A stretch of DNA of 64,000 nt from Crotophaga sulcirostris (Eukaryota > Chordata > Aves > Cuculiformes > Crotophagidae): the NCBI GenBank assembly GCA_013397455.1, contig VYZB01000122.1, positions 1,870,783-1,934,782 of the forward strand. Reading direction: 5' to 3'. The translations under genes were made by a program, and so were the position numbers. Below are positions 36,978 through 51,700 of this stretch, in pieces (positions within the stretch are counted from its first letter, which is position 1; the number at the start of each line of letters is the position of its first letter). The notes below the pieces were generated by a model. It did no database searches. It saw nothing but the letters and a program-made list of their open reading frames with translations, and was not told where the DNA came from.

Positions 36978-37734
36978 AAGCAGAATGATTAAACAGGAAA
37001 ATGCTTTGGTGATTGAAAGGAATTTTTTTGGCAACCTTAAAAAGGCTAATTATTTTATGTACTTGTAATGAAAACAAGGGTAATATAACACTTCATGCTA
37101 GAAACAGGAGGTCGAGGAGAAGGCAGTAGCCTACAGATGGGGGCATTAGCCTACATCTGAAACACAGAGTATCAGTCTGACCCTCTGCCCAGGTAGATGG
37201 GTATCTACACCTCCAATGTGCTCTGTAATACCTGGGCTAGGACATTTTGGGTGTGATGCTCTACGCATCATGGTACCTCAGGTACTGTTGAAGCCCCCTT
37301 TATTACTGACCCCTTAAATCAGATATAGTGAGTGGGAAAGACTGAACCCATTGCTTAGAGTCTTCTTCTGGAGGAAGGAGACATGTAAGCACTGTTCTCT
37401 TCGGAGGAGGGAGAGAAAAGAATCCGTGTAGCTCCCAGACCTGCTGAATGCAAAATGAATGCAAATGCAAAACTGAAGCTGATGACTAAAATATCAGTGC
37501 TTGCCATCCTCAACTAGAACTGTGAATCTTGCTGTGGACCTTTTTTATGTGACTGTTATGGGAAGTAAAATATTTTCAAAATTTCAGACATTTGAAACAT
37601 TAAATAACAACCCTAAACCCTAATTAGGGGTGGAAAAACTGCTTGAGGTTGCCTAATTTTACTTCTGCCTCTAAAAAGGGACTTTTTTGTTATTATTGGA
37701 TGGGAAGATTTTATTTTGGACAAAAATGCTTTTT

Positions 37735-37753
37735 TATTATATATATATATATA
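37735..37753 (+). repeat. short TA microsatellite
   Basis: A TA dinucleotide run of about 19 bases follows a T-run. Confidence 0.85.
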
Positions 37754-39962
37754 GGAACATGATTCACTAAAAAATTGTCCAAACATCATATGTAGAATGT
37801 TTTCAGTGAGATAAAATTCTGATGTGCTATGCTGTTTTCTCAAAACCTGAGTATCTATATTGGCTTCAGCAATTTTTTATTTTTTTTTTACTTTTTCTAT
37901 TAAGGTTTTTGGCTTGCTTCTAGTTTCTGATCAGAAATCCAGATAGCTGAAATAGTGCTTTTTGAAATGTATGGAGTTTTTTATGTTTCAACATGAAAGA
38001 AATTTTTAGTGTTTAAATGCTGATAAGAAGTGGAGTGGCCCCACTGGAATAGGTGTTATTATTTAGTTTGTGGACCAAACAATGATTGACATTGTTAGAA
38101 GGTTTTTGAAGCAAAGCCTAAAACTCTGTGGTATCTCTTTTGTGGCAACATGTCTTAATAAACAATTTGCCTTTATTCGTACACTCTTCAGCATAGCTGA
38201 TCTCTATTCAGGCTGAGGACTTTGAATAAAAAAGCAAATAAGAAATAAACAAATACCTCGAGGGAACTATCCTCAATGGTGTTTGTTAACTTAGCTAAAT
38301 TGACTCACCATCACCAAATATGTCTGAAGAAGAGAGAAACCAAATACTATTTGACTGCAAAATGCTGAAAAATTCTGCCATGTGTAGCTGAAGGATTTGA
38401 AGTGCTCGGTAGAGAAGTAACTTATTGTGGGAGGGTGGGGGTTGTGCACAGCACAGTAAATTATGGTAAATTGATTTCTCACCTAAGGCTAAAATTGCTA
38501 GTGGTGCATTACATGGGGCAGTTCTACTACAAGAATAGTTTTTATGGGCACATTAATGATAGCAGGTACAGGAGTAGCCACAAAGCACTAACACTGTGGA
38601 TGGTGTGCTCTTATAAACTACATGAAGGAGCAAAGGAAGGGGGACAGAGGCAGAAAAGGACCATTAGTTGTGCCGTACAGTTGGCAGAAAAACTATACTG
38701 ATAGATGCATATGGCTCTCCTTTGCTCTGATGTGAGGAGCAATCAGCAGAATGCACTTTCTGGAAGTGTACTTCTATGGTGATAAGTCTGTTAACTTCAA
38801 GAAAAAACACCCAGAAGAGAGCCATGATTCAAAATGCTCTGGTGGTGATGTCCCTTCTCTCCCAGAAGCACCATCTTCAACATCACTGCCTCTTTGTTCA
38901 TGAGGCTATTAAACGGAGGAAAAATCAATACATAATTTATCTTCCCACCTATGGCAGAGTTCAAGAAAGTGAAAGAAACTGATAATGCCTGAAGAAAAAG
39001 ACAGTGCTTTTGCTGTTGTGCTGGGAAGGAAAATCAGTTTTTATAAGAGATGCTTTAATGTGCTTTTGCACCTGTTGCGTACATGAAGCTTTATGTGATA
39101 GCTGAATTTGTGCAGGGATTCCAGGAAAAAAAATCCAGGAACTGATTTGCAGTACTAGGAATGGGAGATGATAATAGTAACATTCTTCTAATCAAGAGTA
39201 TAAGTCTTAGACTATTGTTCTCAAAATATTCAGCAGGTTGGTAAGTAAGGCATTATTCAGGAAACCATGGCATAAACCATACACACTGCTGCGATGTGTG
39301 CAACCTTGAATGAAGTTTGTAGTGCCGCGCTGCAAACATTTGTGGTTCTTTCTCAGGCTCCGCACTTGGTTTTGTTCTGCTTGTTTGCTATGCAGTGAGG
39401 TGTTGCAGGCCCTGTTGGGACCAAGAACATTTGCAGGTGCTTTGCAGACTCTCTGAATTCATGCTTTGGCCTGTTTGCAAAGGTTTTCATCTATACTCCT
39501 TACTTTGAGGTCCACTGAGGTATCAAAGTTGCTATGCAGTATAGCAGGTTATACACAAAGGGCTTGTAGCCTGGACTTCTGATCAAAGACTCTAAACTTC
39601 AGCCAGACAGGAAGGACTATTAATAGGTAAACGCTGAGGGGATGAGAAGGTTTTCAAAGTGAAATACTTTTTTATTTTTTTTTCTTGCTGTTTCAAAAGC
39701 TTGAAATTTAAACCATTTCTCTTTTTTTTTAGGGAAAAGCTGTGTTTGTATAACAGTGTATATAGGTCTGCTTTTGCACAGCAATATGTATTTCTCATGG
39801 GTTACACTATTATCCTTAAAGGAAGCTATAATGAAATCATGATGACATCTAACATGTACAGTAATGGGTTTAGATATAAAGTATGGAGCAGAATGCATTT
39901 GTCAATACCGTACATTGATTTACAGTCATACCCTTGTATTGTTATGACTCTTGGTACTTAGA

Positions 39963-40480
39963 ACCATGGCATCAGTTTAAGTCTGGAAGGGAACCGTAGA
40001 GGTGATCTAATCTACCTACCTACTCAAGGCTTAGCAATTTCATAGATTGATCAGGGTTTTATACAGGTGAGTTTTGAAAGCTTCCAGTTATGGTAATTTC
40101 ACACATTCGCTGAGCAACTCGTTCAAGCTCTTAATCACTCTCATCATAAATTTTCTTTTTCCTTGTATCTAGTCAGAATTTCCCTTACTGCAACTTAGGG
40201 CCATAACATTTTGTCCTATGCTGTGCACTTCTAAAAACACTTTGGCTCTGTCTTCTGTATTTCCTCCCCTGCTCACCCCCGACTGGATCAGCTGGAAACT
40301 TTATCTTTTGCAGTCTGAATAAACAGAGCTACCTCAGCCTTTTGCCTTATATCATCTGCTCTAGTCCACGACTGTCAGAGTGGCTTCTGCTTGTCAATAT
40401 TTCTCCCATATTGCAAGGGCTCCAAAACTTGTCTTGTGGACTGTCCAGATGTTTCAAGGTATCTTTTACACTTTGTAAGA
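39963..40480 (-). mobile_element. ancient CR1-type LINE relic
   Basis: The order of degraded segments matches an antisense CR1 3' end. These are GGAAGGGAACCGTAGAGGTG-ATCTA, TTTTGAAAGCTTCCAG, a TTCAAGCTCTTAATCAC block, TTTTCTTTTTCCTTGTATCTAGTC, a CTTACTGCAACTTAGGGCC block, TTTTGTCC and CTGAATAAACAGAGCTACCTCAGCC. Divergence is much greater than in the other copies and there is no intact tail, so it is an old insertion. The boundaries are approximate. Confidence 0.65.
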
Positions 40481-43400
40481 GGTTAACTGATGCTAGGAGC
40501 TATGTGGTATTTCAGAGTGGCTACAGACTGAATAATGCATTTCAGTTGTTTAATAAAGAAATATACTTTCTTCTGGTCAGAAAGTTGTGCTTTGCGGGAC
40601 TGTGTTGATTTTGATGAAAACTCTAATAATAAAGGCTGATATTTGGACTTGCTCACTCTTCTGAGACACACTATTTTATTCCTTTATAAAGTTTACTACT
40701 TTCTCCAGACTATGGGAGAGTAACCTAGTTCAAAATTTTCTTTTGTTTTTCCTTTGTGACCCCACCTCCCAGAATTCAGAGTTGGAACATTAGTCTTCAG
40801 TGACCTGGCAGAGCTATAAGAAGCAATGCACCCCTGCTGTGTACCACAATGGGATATGTGAACAGACAAAGAATAAGAATGAGTTTGGGCTTGACATTGC
40901 CAGACCCCAAACCAGTGAAACCAAAGCATAGACTTTAGAATTATTTGTGGAAGAATATTCTGCTGGACCTCTACTGAGACACGCCTTGGAAGGCTAAAAT
41001 TACTTGTAATTTTGTCTGTATGTATGTGCAAATTAGTTAATTAAAAGTAATTTGCTTTAGTAAGTTAACTGTCATTAACAAAACAAAATTTTCCATTTGC
41101 ATACCTACTGTACATCTAGTGTGCTGTAATGACTCTCTTGCAAAAATATAAGTCGTATTCTCCCATTCTTCTGAAAAAAGGAAACAAAATCCATGGGGCT
41201 GCTCCTGATGTGAACAGATTTTATTCTATTGACCTGGATTGAACTGTATCATTTTATTTTGACAGGGAATTTTGATATGGTAATATCTAACTTCTTCAGC
41301 TGTCTTTATTCCTATTGTTTGCTATGATATTAGATTTGTCTTTCAGTTTACTTTGTTCTGCTTTGCCATATACCTTTATTGTGCTGGATTAATCTTGATG
41401 AGTTTGATGTGATAGCTTAAGAGCAAGATACAACTCCATGGGAATTCTGCATGCAGAAGTGGTTCTCTGGGAAAGGAGACAGATTGCAGAATCGCCAGGT
41501 GGCTTCCTCAGAGGTTTATTTTTGGAATCAACAGTTCCAGATTTTGTGGAGCTTATGGAAACAGGTGGGTTGTCAGCTCCCCTGTCTTTTAGTTCTCTGT
41601 TGCTGCTATTAAAGGAAGGGCTTCCTCGTAACTGTGTGACAAGGACTCTGCCTGATGAGTGAGTAGTCCTGTAATTGTGGCTATCACAAATAATCATTTT
41701 CACTACTGGCTGTAAAGGATGAGGAATGTGTGATTTGTGCACAGCATGTACTGTGAAACTAGTTGGTTAGAGTCAAAATGGAAATGGTTTGTATTTTATG
41801 CATCTATTCCCACTTTATGCAACAGAAATGTTTAACTGCTGTTAAACTATTGTGGAAAATGCTACCATATTTTTTCTTCCTTGCACATCTCTGAGTATGC
41901 AAGGGTGTGGGAGACTCATGCCTAGTGTATCTTGGAGTTTCTATTAAGTTTTGGGCAGCTGCTGTCAGGACAGACCTGTTTTTCTGTCAGTCAGCCTCTA
42001 TGACAGTGTCACTGTACCTTCAGGATTTCCTCATTTAGGTACATTAATTATTGCTCTGTGTGATCTAGAAAACTCACTGTAATTGTCGCTCTCAAACACA
42101 AATACTTTAACTATGAACCTTCATCGTTTTCGTGCAAAGACCATGTAAACAACAAAGCATAATAGTTCTTCGTATATGATTAACTAATTCCCTTGACTGC
42201 TGTTTTGAATCCAGGTAAACAAACTCATTAGACTGGCAAACTGATGTTCTCAAGTAGATCAGGAGCATGGGATTTCTTCACTCCAGGCCCTGGTTATGAC
42301 CATGTTTAAGTTTTGCAATTAGTCTTGGCTGGTATGGGCTTTGCAGGCAGACATCTGAAGATATTTTGAGGACAAGATATCCAGATCTGGAAGCTGTTAG
42401 ATCATGAATATATCACTTCATCATATAGCCTTAAAATCTTCCCCTAAAGGAAAAGTTTCCTGCATTTCTCATATTTCCATTTAAAGATTTTTCAGATTAA
42501 AATTTTGAGTGACTTGATGCTAACATCTAACTCATATTTATAGTTCTGCTTTAACTGTAACATAATCTCAGTTCAATGAGTATATTTTGTTTGGCACAAG
42601 TGAGTAATTTTCAGTCTCAATACTAAAATAATTTAAACCTTCCAAATAGACTATAAATGTTTCCAGAGATGAACTCTGTATTTACATAATTTAGGGTTGT
42701 TGTGATTGAGTCCACTTAAATAATGTATGATGGAGAAATCTTCCTGTATCCAGTTATGATTAGAAGACTGTAGCACTTACTTTTGCAATTAGGGAACATA
42801 TTGCCATGAAATTATCAGATTAGAGTTAATTGTTTAAGGAGTGCATGATCATGTACCCCTCCAAACATTGGTTTTCCTATATGTTTAGGTGTCAGCATTT
42901 TAAGGAAGCAATAGCTGAATATTGATTTCAGTCTCTGAGGCTGTGCATACATTAGCAGTCTGGTTTTGAGCAGTAATGATTTTCTGAAGCAACACCCCTG
43001 ATTGTCTCTGTTTACAGAACAGTGGGCTCAATTTTCAGTGTGGTCGTGGTGCGTATGACCTAAATATCTTTCAGAGGTTATTAATCCAGAAAACTCATCA
43101 GACGCTGGACGCACTTTGGAACAACCATAAGGGTCTGAACCAACAAACTTGCCACCTAACCATGAAGTGCAGAAAAAACATAATGAATATTCTGTACAAA
43201 TAGAGAAAAATAAGGTGGTACTCTGGGAAGACCCAGGGCAGCAATGAACTGTAGTACAGATGTACATTTGTTCTGGAGAGCTTGAGATTTTTGGGTGGGG
43301 TTGAATAATTGAGCCTGGTGCTCCTTTAAATCTCTATACCCTGGCTTCTGAGACCATGATGTAGGACAGAGTCTTGAAAGCTGCTTTGGGATTCATGACC

Positions 43401-45635
43401 TGAGATCCTTCACAAGACCCCTGGCTTTAATAATACATCCAGGGAAACTTTTCTGACGTATATTAGCAACAACTTCTTGGTGCCAGCACTCTTGAGTTCA
43501 CCCTGGTTGAGTTTACTGCTTTTTCTCCACATCTTATAGGAGCACAAAATGCTTCTAGTAGGAAAAAGGCATTGGTGTGTGAGTTCTGAGTAAGCAATGT
43601 GAACCACCTGTCTGACTGAGAGGGATCCTGTGCCCTTTAAAAGCAATTCCCTGGAGGAAGGGATCCATGATAGCAAAATATCTGTGTCAGAAACTGATTT
43701 CCTGGCTGCTATCCTGTATGAGTCAGCATTAATCACCAAGTAAGTGGTGAACATAACTGTCGTGGTGGTACCATCCTCCTGTCCTTCAATACAAAGACCC
43801 TGCCACATGGTACCTTCAGCTCCTCAAGCGTCACAGTTACAGGCTGGTGCTGTTGTAATGGTGTTGTGCACTCTAAAGTTGTGAATCTTCTCCCTGTACC
43901 ACAGACAATGTGGGAGGAGGTGGAGAATCCTGTTTATGCTCAAGGATTACCTGCTGAAGCAGCAGTTGCTTGAAATGTCATTTTCTTTACACCCAAACGT
44001 GCACCCTCTGATTAAGTGTTGCATGTTCAGGCAGCCTCTGAGATGATTGATTCTGAGGGTTTCTTCTGTAATTAATGCATGTTGCTCAATGCAGGTGGCC
44101 CTGAGTCCTCTACACGTGATGCTGAGCAGCCACTTCACTCAGAGGAACTTGGGATCTACAAGGAGGGCACAAGCTGTGGAACTCCATGTCTGTGGGACAC
44201 ACTTTGTCATGCAGGCAGGCTCTTAATTCAGAAAAGGAACAACTCTTTAGCTGTGTGTGTGACTAACAGGACAATTAGCAGTTGAGAGTGAAGCTTTGTA
44301 TTACCATAGAAAGTCTTTCAGTGGAGGCTTACTGTTCCAAAAGGTAAAATATGGCACAGCTGGACCCTATGGCCTGTGTAATACAGGATCTAAAACCAGA
44401 CCATGATACCCTCTTCCACTGATGCAGGTGTGTATTTTTAGCTAGTGTCTGATACATGATCTCTCTTTTGCTTTTTCCAAACGGGAAGGAATGATGGTAT
44501 CACTAAAATGTGTTGTTTGCTTACTTTGCATGGACACAGGCTGTTAATGGATGTACTGAAATCAGATGTGTATCCATTCTACAGATACACAAGACAGTTG
44601 AGGGGCTATGGGCCCTTCTGCCTTTTGCTTTGTCCGAAGAAGCCATGGGTACCATTTGCATTTGATTGACTCATCAGTGAAACTTTGGTGTTTAGTGAAA
44701 TAACAGTCTTAAAGAAGATGCAGCAGCAATGTGCTCAGCTGTAAGAAAAGTCCAAAGCAGAAAATACTGGCAATAGATCTCTATTTGAATAGATCACATT
44801 CTTCTGTTCTTTGAATCTTTAGGCTTATTAATGAGTCCTAACTAAGAAATTAATGGTGCTATAATGTCAGTAGATTCCGTGTCTGACATGGTTAGAGTAA
44901 AAACCATAACAACTGGTTCCCATGCAGAAAGAAAAAGATTGGATTGGAAGGGCTTTCTCTTTCAACAAAATAGCACAATCTACTTTAGAAAAAAGTAAGT
45001 TGAATGGTTTGAAGTATTTTGTATGCCGGCTTTGTAGGCCTTTGATTTTATACAACAGCATGCATTGCTCACAGAGGATAACAGAGACGAAGAGTGACTG
45101 GGAAGAGCCAGTGCAGAGGCTGAGTTTAATCAGCTCTGCCAAGCCTGTCAAAGTGTTGTCTGTAGACACACCAGTTTAGTACATGCAAATGAGCTTTGAA
45201 ACTTTTGGTGTCTCAGTCGTGTCAGTTTAAGGCATGTGTTTCATGATGATGCTCCTGTTCCAGTCTGTCTTAATATATTGTAGATAAGGCTCAATGTGGT
45301 CAGTAAAGGAATGTCACAGCCCTTATATACAGTAAGTTGCAGGGGTTTATTTCCATAAGTAAGCTATACGCATCAGAAAGCATTAAGGTGCTTGCTGTGC
45401 TGCTGAGCTGCAGCTTAAGCTGAAGTGAACAAAACAGGAAGAGGAATGGGAATTGCTTGTGAATTATACTGAGAATGTAATGTGGCTCTGGGGCAGTGGG
45501 GTCACAAGCAGGAATGACTCCACTGTCAATTCTGCTGTGCCAAGCTTTTACATTAACACACAAGAAAGCTGATAAAATTTTCATTTTGCTCCTATAAGGA
45601 AATATGGCACTCATTTATTGTATGATTGTTATGAG

Positions 45636-45662
45636 AAAAATAATAATAGTAATAATAAAAAT
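45636..45662 (+). repeat. AAT-rich simple repeat
   Basis: An imperfect AAT/AGT trinucleotide run within AT-rich DNA. Confidence 0.8.
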
Positions 45663-47151
45663 AGTGAAAATCTTAAGTACTCAAGATTGCAAACTTTTAT
45701 AGAAAGTGATGGTTCTGAAAGTTCTTATAGGTTATTGAAACTTATTTTTCCACCAAACTCCAAATTCTTCTGGCACACTGCTGAATTTTCTGTTTACTCG
45801 TTAGTGTTGAGGTGTGTTGTGGGACAAACTCATAGAAAATAACACAGATATTTTTTCAGGTACACAGAGGCAAATTGTATTGATTGTGGTTATTATGTAC
45901 AAGAGAATTTCAAAGTGTCACTGCTTTGCCATGCCTAAACAGAGCATCTGTACACACATAGATGGTAGCTGTACTCCAGATCTGACTGATACAGAATGTA
46001 CTGTGCTACAAACAATTCAAAAGGAATTGGATTGTCTGCTTAGTGCTTGGAGAAAGTTAGAAGCTGCTTGTGTTGCTTCATTCTTAACAATCTTCTAATA
46101 TAGCTGGAGGAAATTGGAGATTTTGAACTTCTGCACCTCTACTGCTCTGATAGCTGTCTTATCTTGTATTGAATTTTTTTGACAGTGCATGCAGGTCGCT
46201 GACAATTGTTTGAAGCTGTGATATGCAAAGTGTTATTAATACTCTTAGCAACCACTATGTGAAAATGTGTGATGCTCCTGTCTGAGTAGGGCATGGTGCT
46301 GTATTTATAGTGCTACATTTTTCTCCTGTGTGGTACTTCCAGGTGTACTAGGGTTATTTATGTTAATATATTGCTAAGAAAAATGGACAAAATGGTTTTT
46401 ACCCCTCAGCATAAAAAGAGTTTATAGAATATTGATTAAATAAGAAAATAACATAGTTCTTTTCAAGAATAGACCTTTATTTTGAAAAGCAAAATAGAAA
46501 TGCATTAAGTAATTTGTAAATAGAAGTAATTAACCTTTAAGCATGCAAAACTCATTTATGTACTTAATCATAATCACACTGCCACAGGGCATAGGATTAT
46601 TTTTTGTAATTCCCTACCTAATTATATGGATCCAGAATGAAAAAGTAAAATGCCTAAAACCAGTATAAATGATAAATGCTCATGTAACTACCTTTCATAT
46701 TTTGACTGTTTTTAAGATACACTAATGTTTGGAACTAAAAAAGTTCAATGGTTTGTTCTTGCATTATTTATATTCTCTTTCCTATCAAATGAAGAAACTG
46801 TGGATGATTGCTGTGAAAGCTGTATTATTGCATTCTGAATCCTATATTGGTGATAAAACATGAACTTTGTGAATAATTAAACAAGTTAAAACCTCCAAAC
46901 CTCTATAAAAATGGTGTATCACCTAGTCTTTCTTAGGCAGACTAACCTCATATTTTTATCTTAAGTTTGAGCTTCTCTATGATTTTTTCTTTTTATTTCC
47001 ATATTTTCATTTGCTTTTTCACTCATTTGTCTGATTATCCTACACTTGCAGGTCAAATATTGATCTACTCTGTCTCACTCTTTTAAGAGTTATTCAGACT
47101 TTTTTGGACTTGTTGGCTAAAACTATATATACCAGTTAGGGAAATCAATTT

Positions 47152-47200
47152 AAGTATATAAAGTATATTAGTAAGTAATAGTATATAAAGTATATTAGTA
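47152..47200 (+). repeat. direct duplication of a 21-mer
   Basis: The string AGTATATAAAGTATATTAGTA occurs twice in direct orientation, about 27 bases apart, within an AT-rich tract. It looks like a local slippage duplication. Confidence 0.8.
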
Positions 47201-48066
47201 TATTTTAAGGCATTATTGATTAGGGATGGCTTCTACTGCTGGAGCTGTGGCCTATAAAACTAGTTCCTAAATTATCAAGTTGCAAATACTCTGTGATGGG
47301 TTTCTGCTTCCATTTGGTTGTTTCATCAATAAGTTAATCAAGAAGTGTAACAAAACTATACTGTTACTTATTTAACCTTATATAGTCTATATTTTTGTAT
47401 ACTCTAGTGAGTGTCATCAGTGTGCTTAAATTAAACCCGAAGAATGAAAGTGTATGCAAATCCTGGTTGTTTATGCATAATCAGTATGGACAGTTTTAAT
47501 AAGCCATTAATTAGATTTTGTTCTAACTCTGCAGCAGGTCACAACCCGTCTTGCTCACCATTTTCCCAAGTGCTATTTGAACAAGTGTCATTACTGTTGT
47601 GGTGCATTTCATTACACAAGCTGTGACTGGGAAAGGCATAAAATGGACTTTAGCTGGGTGTGGTAGTACTTATCCATATGGATACTTAACCTTATCTTGG
47701 ATAAGACTCGTAGACAAGAAATTTAGTAAATTTAAAGCTTTCTTATTCTGATGCATAAGACTGGAGCTAAAAGATGGTTGCAGTCACCTTAAAGATACTT
47801 CAAATTCATTGTTTAATCATGTAATTCTCCCAGATTCATTCCAAACACTTCAATTAATAAAAAGAGTATTGCGGCTCTTCAGCTCAAGAGATTAAGAACT
47901 TGAAATCTCTCCACATAATAAAAAACAAGCTATGTTCGACATCAGGAAATCCACTTCCCTCTTTCCTAGAGCAGTTAGAAAAGCAGTAAGCTTAAATGAC
48001 CACTGAGAAATATGTTTTACTTCTTACAAAAACAGCCAAAGAACAAAGGGATTTCCAGCTAGGTAG

Positions 48067-48790
48067 TCATAGAATCATAGAACCGTTGAATTGCTTGGTT
48101 GGAAAAGACTTCTGAGGTCATTGAATGCAACTGTACCTGTCCACTACTAAACCACATCCCTGAGTGCTTAATCTACCCATCTTTTAAACACCTCAAGGGT
48201 ATTTATCAACCAGCCTGTTCCAGTGCCTGATAACCCTTTCAGTGAAGAAGTTTTTCCTGATGTCTAATCTGAACCTCCCTTGGTACCGCTTGAAGCCATT
48301 TCCTGTTGTCCTGGAGCCTCTTATGTGGGAGAAGAGACCAACACCACCTCACTACAGCCTCCTTTCGGGTAGCTGTAGAGAGCAGTAAGGTCTTCCCTCA
48401 GCCTCCTTTTCTCCAGACTAAACAGTCCCAGCCCCCTCAGCTGTTCTTCACAAGACTCCAGCCCCTTCACCAGCTTCGTTGCCCTTCTCTGGACCCACTT
48501 CAACACTTCAGTGTCCTTTTAGTGAGGGGCCCAAAACTGAACACAGTGTCTGAGGTGCAGCTTTACCAATGCTGGATACAGGGGCACAGTGACTTTCCTG
48601 GTCCTGCTCCTGCTGGCCACGCTGTTTCTGATACAGGCCAAGATGCCATTGGCCTTCCTGGCCACCTGGGCACACTGCTGTCTCGTATTCAGCTGGCTGT
48701 CAACCAGCACCCCCAGGTCCTTCTCTACCAGGCAGCTCTCCAGCCATTCTTCCCTCAGCTTGTCAAAAACCAGCCATCTTTGGAAAAATG
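48067..48790 (-). mobile_element. CR1 LINE, 5'-truncated, ORF2 C-terminal remnant
   Basis: The element starts at the low end with TCATAGAATCATAGAA (the antisense 3' tail) and runs back into ORF2. The minus frame 48857-48519 carries [31 protein letters not shown] and CVQFWAPH. After an internal break, the minus frame 48506-48321 carries [13 protein letters not shown] and [15 protein letters not shown]. Both are the family's ORF2 C-terminal region, beyond the reverse-transcriptase core. The CR1 match begins within the longer frame, near PFFQRW. The 182-codon plus-strand frame at 48306-48854 is only the antisense of this element. Confidence 0.93.
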
Positions 48791-51700
48791 GGTAACCACT
48801 GAAATCAGCTATCAAATGAAGCTGAGAAAAAAGGTTTCTACAATCAAGATATGACATATTAAAACTGAGAAAAAATCAGAGAGAGTGAAGACAAGCTCTT
48901 TAAAGAATTCTCCCATTAAAATGGAATCTCTTGTCTTGTCCAATGGTAAAAAAGTGAATTGTTTTCAAATCAAACTTATTATAATATGAAAAAAAATTAC
49001 AAGATATGCTTTAGACTAAGATAAATGTCTTCTTCCAGCTAAGGCAGATCTATTGTATAAAATAACTTGACTCTCTTTGAGTAGGTGTTGGAAATAATCC
49101 CTAAATATCTCTCGATCTCTGGAAGGCCGTAGTTTTAGAGTCCCTATGTTTAGGGCAGTCAGATCTCCAACTAGTAGAAAGGGATGTATTTTTTAAGAAA
49201 TGAATTGTACTTTCTTGTTCTATGAATTAAATAATATTAACATTTCTTTTAAAATATATATGTTAACCTTAGAACACTTTATTCCTTGTGCCTAGTTGAA
49301 GACACTTATAATGTACCCAGAAACCCAATGGTGATTTCAGAGGCAAACATTGATTTCTCATAGTGGGGATGAAAACTTAATTCTAATGAATGTGACGAAA
49401 TTAGTTTAGTGAAAACTTAAATCATCAGGGAGATTTTTCCTGGGGTACGTTTCAAGATGGAGACAATTTTTTAATGAGAATGGACAGTTATTTGGTAAAT
49501 CATGCATGGTGGCATTTGTGAGGGTTTGTCTAAACAAATAGACCTGATTAGGTGATTAGGCTTCTTTTTTTTTTTTTTTTTAACTTTTTAAGCTGTGGAG
49601 AGCAGGGACTTACATTTCCTGCTATTCTGAAATTCCAAGAAGACATAGGCAGTCTTAGTTGCTCTCTGTAGACACATGAATTATTTAAGGCTAGCTTATC
49701 AAACTACTAGTTTTTTTTCAGTTCCTGCTGCAAGTTTTATGTGTGTTAGACAAATTTTCCCAAGAGGAGGTCTCAAGGGAGCTAAACCATCATTTTTCAC
49801 TCATAGAACCTTGCCTCTGAAGTCTAACACTGCAAGAAAGCATACACTACTGAGCTAAGAATTAGTCACAGAAACAAAGTATCCCTAAGATTTCTTGTAG
49901 CAAGGCTTTCCTTCAGCATTGTCTTTTTCTTCCATTATCAGTAAAAACAGAGGTCTAGAACAGACCTCAGGAGGCCAAATAATTTATCCCCCATCCCGAA
50001 CAGATTTTATTCCCATGCCAGAAGATTTCAGCTGTATGTTTTATGCTAATAGATGACTACCTGATCTGTTCCTGGATGTCTCCAGTGATTGTAGTTTGTC
50101 TAAAACCCTGCCTAACTCTTCCTTGCAGTAGTTTTCTTATTTTACTTTCTGCCATGGACACAGAGAACAGTTTATTCTGAGAAATGTTAACACTGAGGTT
50201 ATCTTCCCTGCATTTTTTCCCCCTAGCATATAGGGAAAAATGAACATGCATGCATGAGCATGCACACATATATATATTTATAAATGTCTTTTGTCCATGA
50301 AGTCTCTATCTAGTGCAAAAGAAGTGGTTAATACTAGACATGCTACTCTATCCTTGCTGGTTCTGTGGAGAACGGGAAGTTTCCTTTTCCGTCACAGATA
50401 CATCCACAGTGAGCATCTATCTGTATGCAAGCATTGCTGAAGAACTTTTCCCTGGGAATACCTCTGGGAGGGATCCTTAGCCCATATCTCTGCACATGCT
50501 ATCCATGACCCACATCCTAACTTCAGGTAATGCAGAATATTTTTTTCTCTCCAGCTTTTGAGCTTTTAGTAGGAAACCTTCTTTTTGTGAGCTTTGTGTC
50601 TTTTCTTTAGATTAAAGAACCTTTCAGCCTTTGTACAGTGAATGTCTGCTGTTTGGCCAGTTAGCGCCAAACCATGTGTTTCTTGTGGAATATTGATGTA
50701 GCTGTAGTTCCTCCTGCTGTGGTGTGAAGCACATTGTGACTGCTTGACCACTTCAGACATAATCTGAAACTACTGCTGACACCTAAGGCATATCTTATAC
50801 AAATACACAAAGTCTCCTGCTGGTCTAGGACAGTTAGAGCTAGACCTACACTAGAAGGAAAGATGGTGTCTTGTTATCAGAAATATCTGTTGCTGGTCCC
50901 TCAGTCATTGGAAATGCATTTCTACCTCTTTCTACTCCATTGGCAAATCATAATTTTGAATTACCTTTCAGGAATCCCTGAATGTCACTAATATTACTAC
51001 AAGTGTGGTCCTCAGAAGTTTCTGGAGACCTCTGGTTTCTCAGATGAGCTCCAAATTTCAGAAGAGACTCTAAATGGTGGAGGAAAAGGACTTTTTCTGT
51101 ATTTGCAGTGCTGAGATGCTTCACTTCATGCACATGTATGCATGCTAAGTAGCATCTTCCGAGATTTCCTCCAGACAGCCTCTGAAAGGAGTCTGACCTT
51201 TCGGCTTCTACTTATTGCCTTCTAATTTTCAGTATTATTCGATAACACTATGCTCCTTCTTATATAAAACAGATATATAAAAATAAAAAATTCAGGATCC
51301 CGAGAGACAGACTATATATATATTTTCTGAAAGGTCACAATACTAACACAGCTATCTTGACTTTAGCACCTGACTTAGTTATTGGAGAACTAGCTTGCAG
51401 TGGTCACACAAAGCATGGCTTCGTGCTTTGTAAATGCTAATATGTTGCTAGAAAACAAGGATAAAACTGTAGCTATCTTGTGTGTGACACCTGCTGAGAT
51501 TGCCAAGACAGGTGATACTTATGAGTCTCAACCTCTAGGTGCATTTGCAATGTCCCTCACATGCATTCCTTTTTTGTGCAGCTCCAGTGGTAACGGTGAA
51601 GGCTGGCAGAGGGAGGGCATGTAGTCTGCTCCTGCTTAAAGATTAGCCAGGACATGTGGTAGAGAGCTTACACAGAATAGTCAGGGTACAGATTGCACAC

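Larger units (their letters stand above)
31656..39962. other. long unique AT-rich stretch
   Basis: No gene is supported. One weak exon-like frame (35923-36062, minus) is listed separately. Simple repeats lie at 36945-36977 (AAAT/AAAC) and 37735-37753 (TA). Other open frames reach 133 codons, show no domain and overlap frames on the opposite strand. Confidence 0.5.
40481..48066. other. long unique AT-rich stretch
   Basis: No gene is supported. An AAT-rich simple repeat lies at 45636-45662 and a short duplication at 47152-47200. The open frame at 43410-43808 (132 codons, minus) has no recognisable domain. Confidence 0.5.

Noticed and set aside
43410..43808. 132-codon minus frame, considered as a possible exon or retroviral remnant
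   Set aside because: No motif of any family is recognisable, frames on the same strand nearby are broken, and there are no terminal repeats.
43800..43900. Minus-strand frame reading LEELKVPCGRVFVLKDRRMVPP, which looks protein-like
   Set aside because: It is open for only about 50 codons, I cannot match it to a family, and no convincing splice signals were found.
48306..48854. 182-codon plus-strand open frame, the longest in the window
   Set aside because: It is the exact antisense of a CR1 element whose real coding sense is minus ([13 protein letters not shown] and related ORF2 motifs), so it is a shadow.
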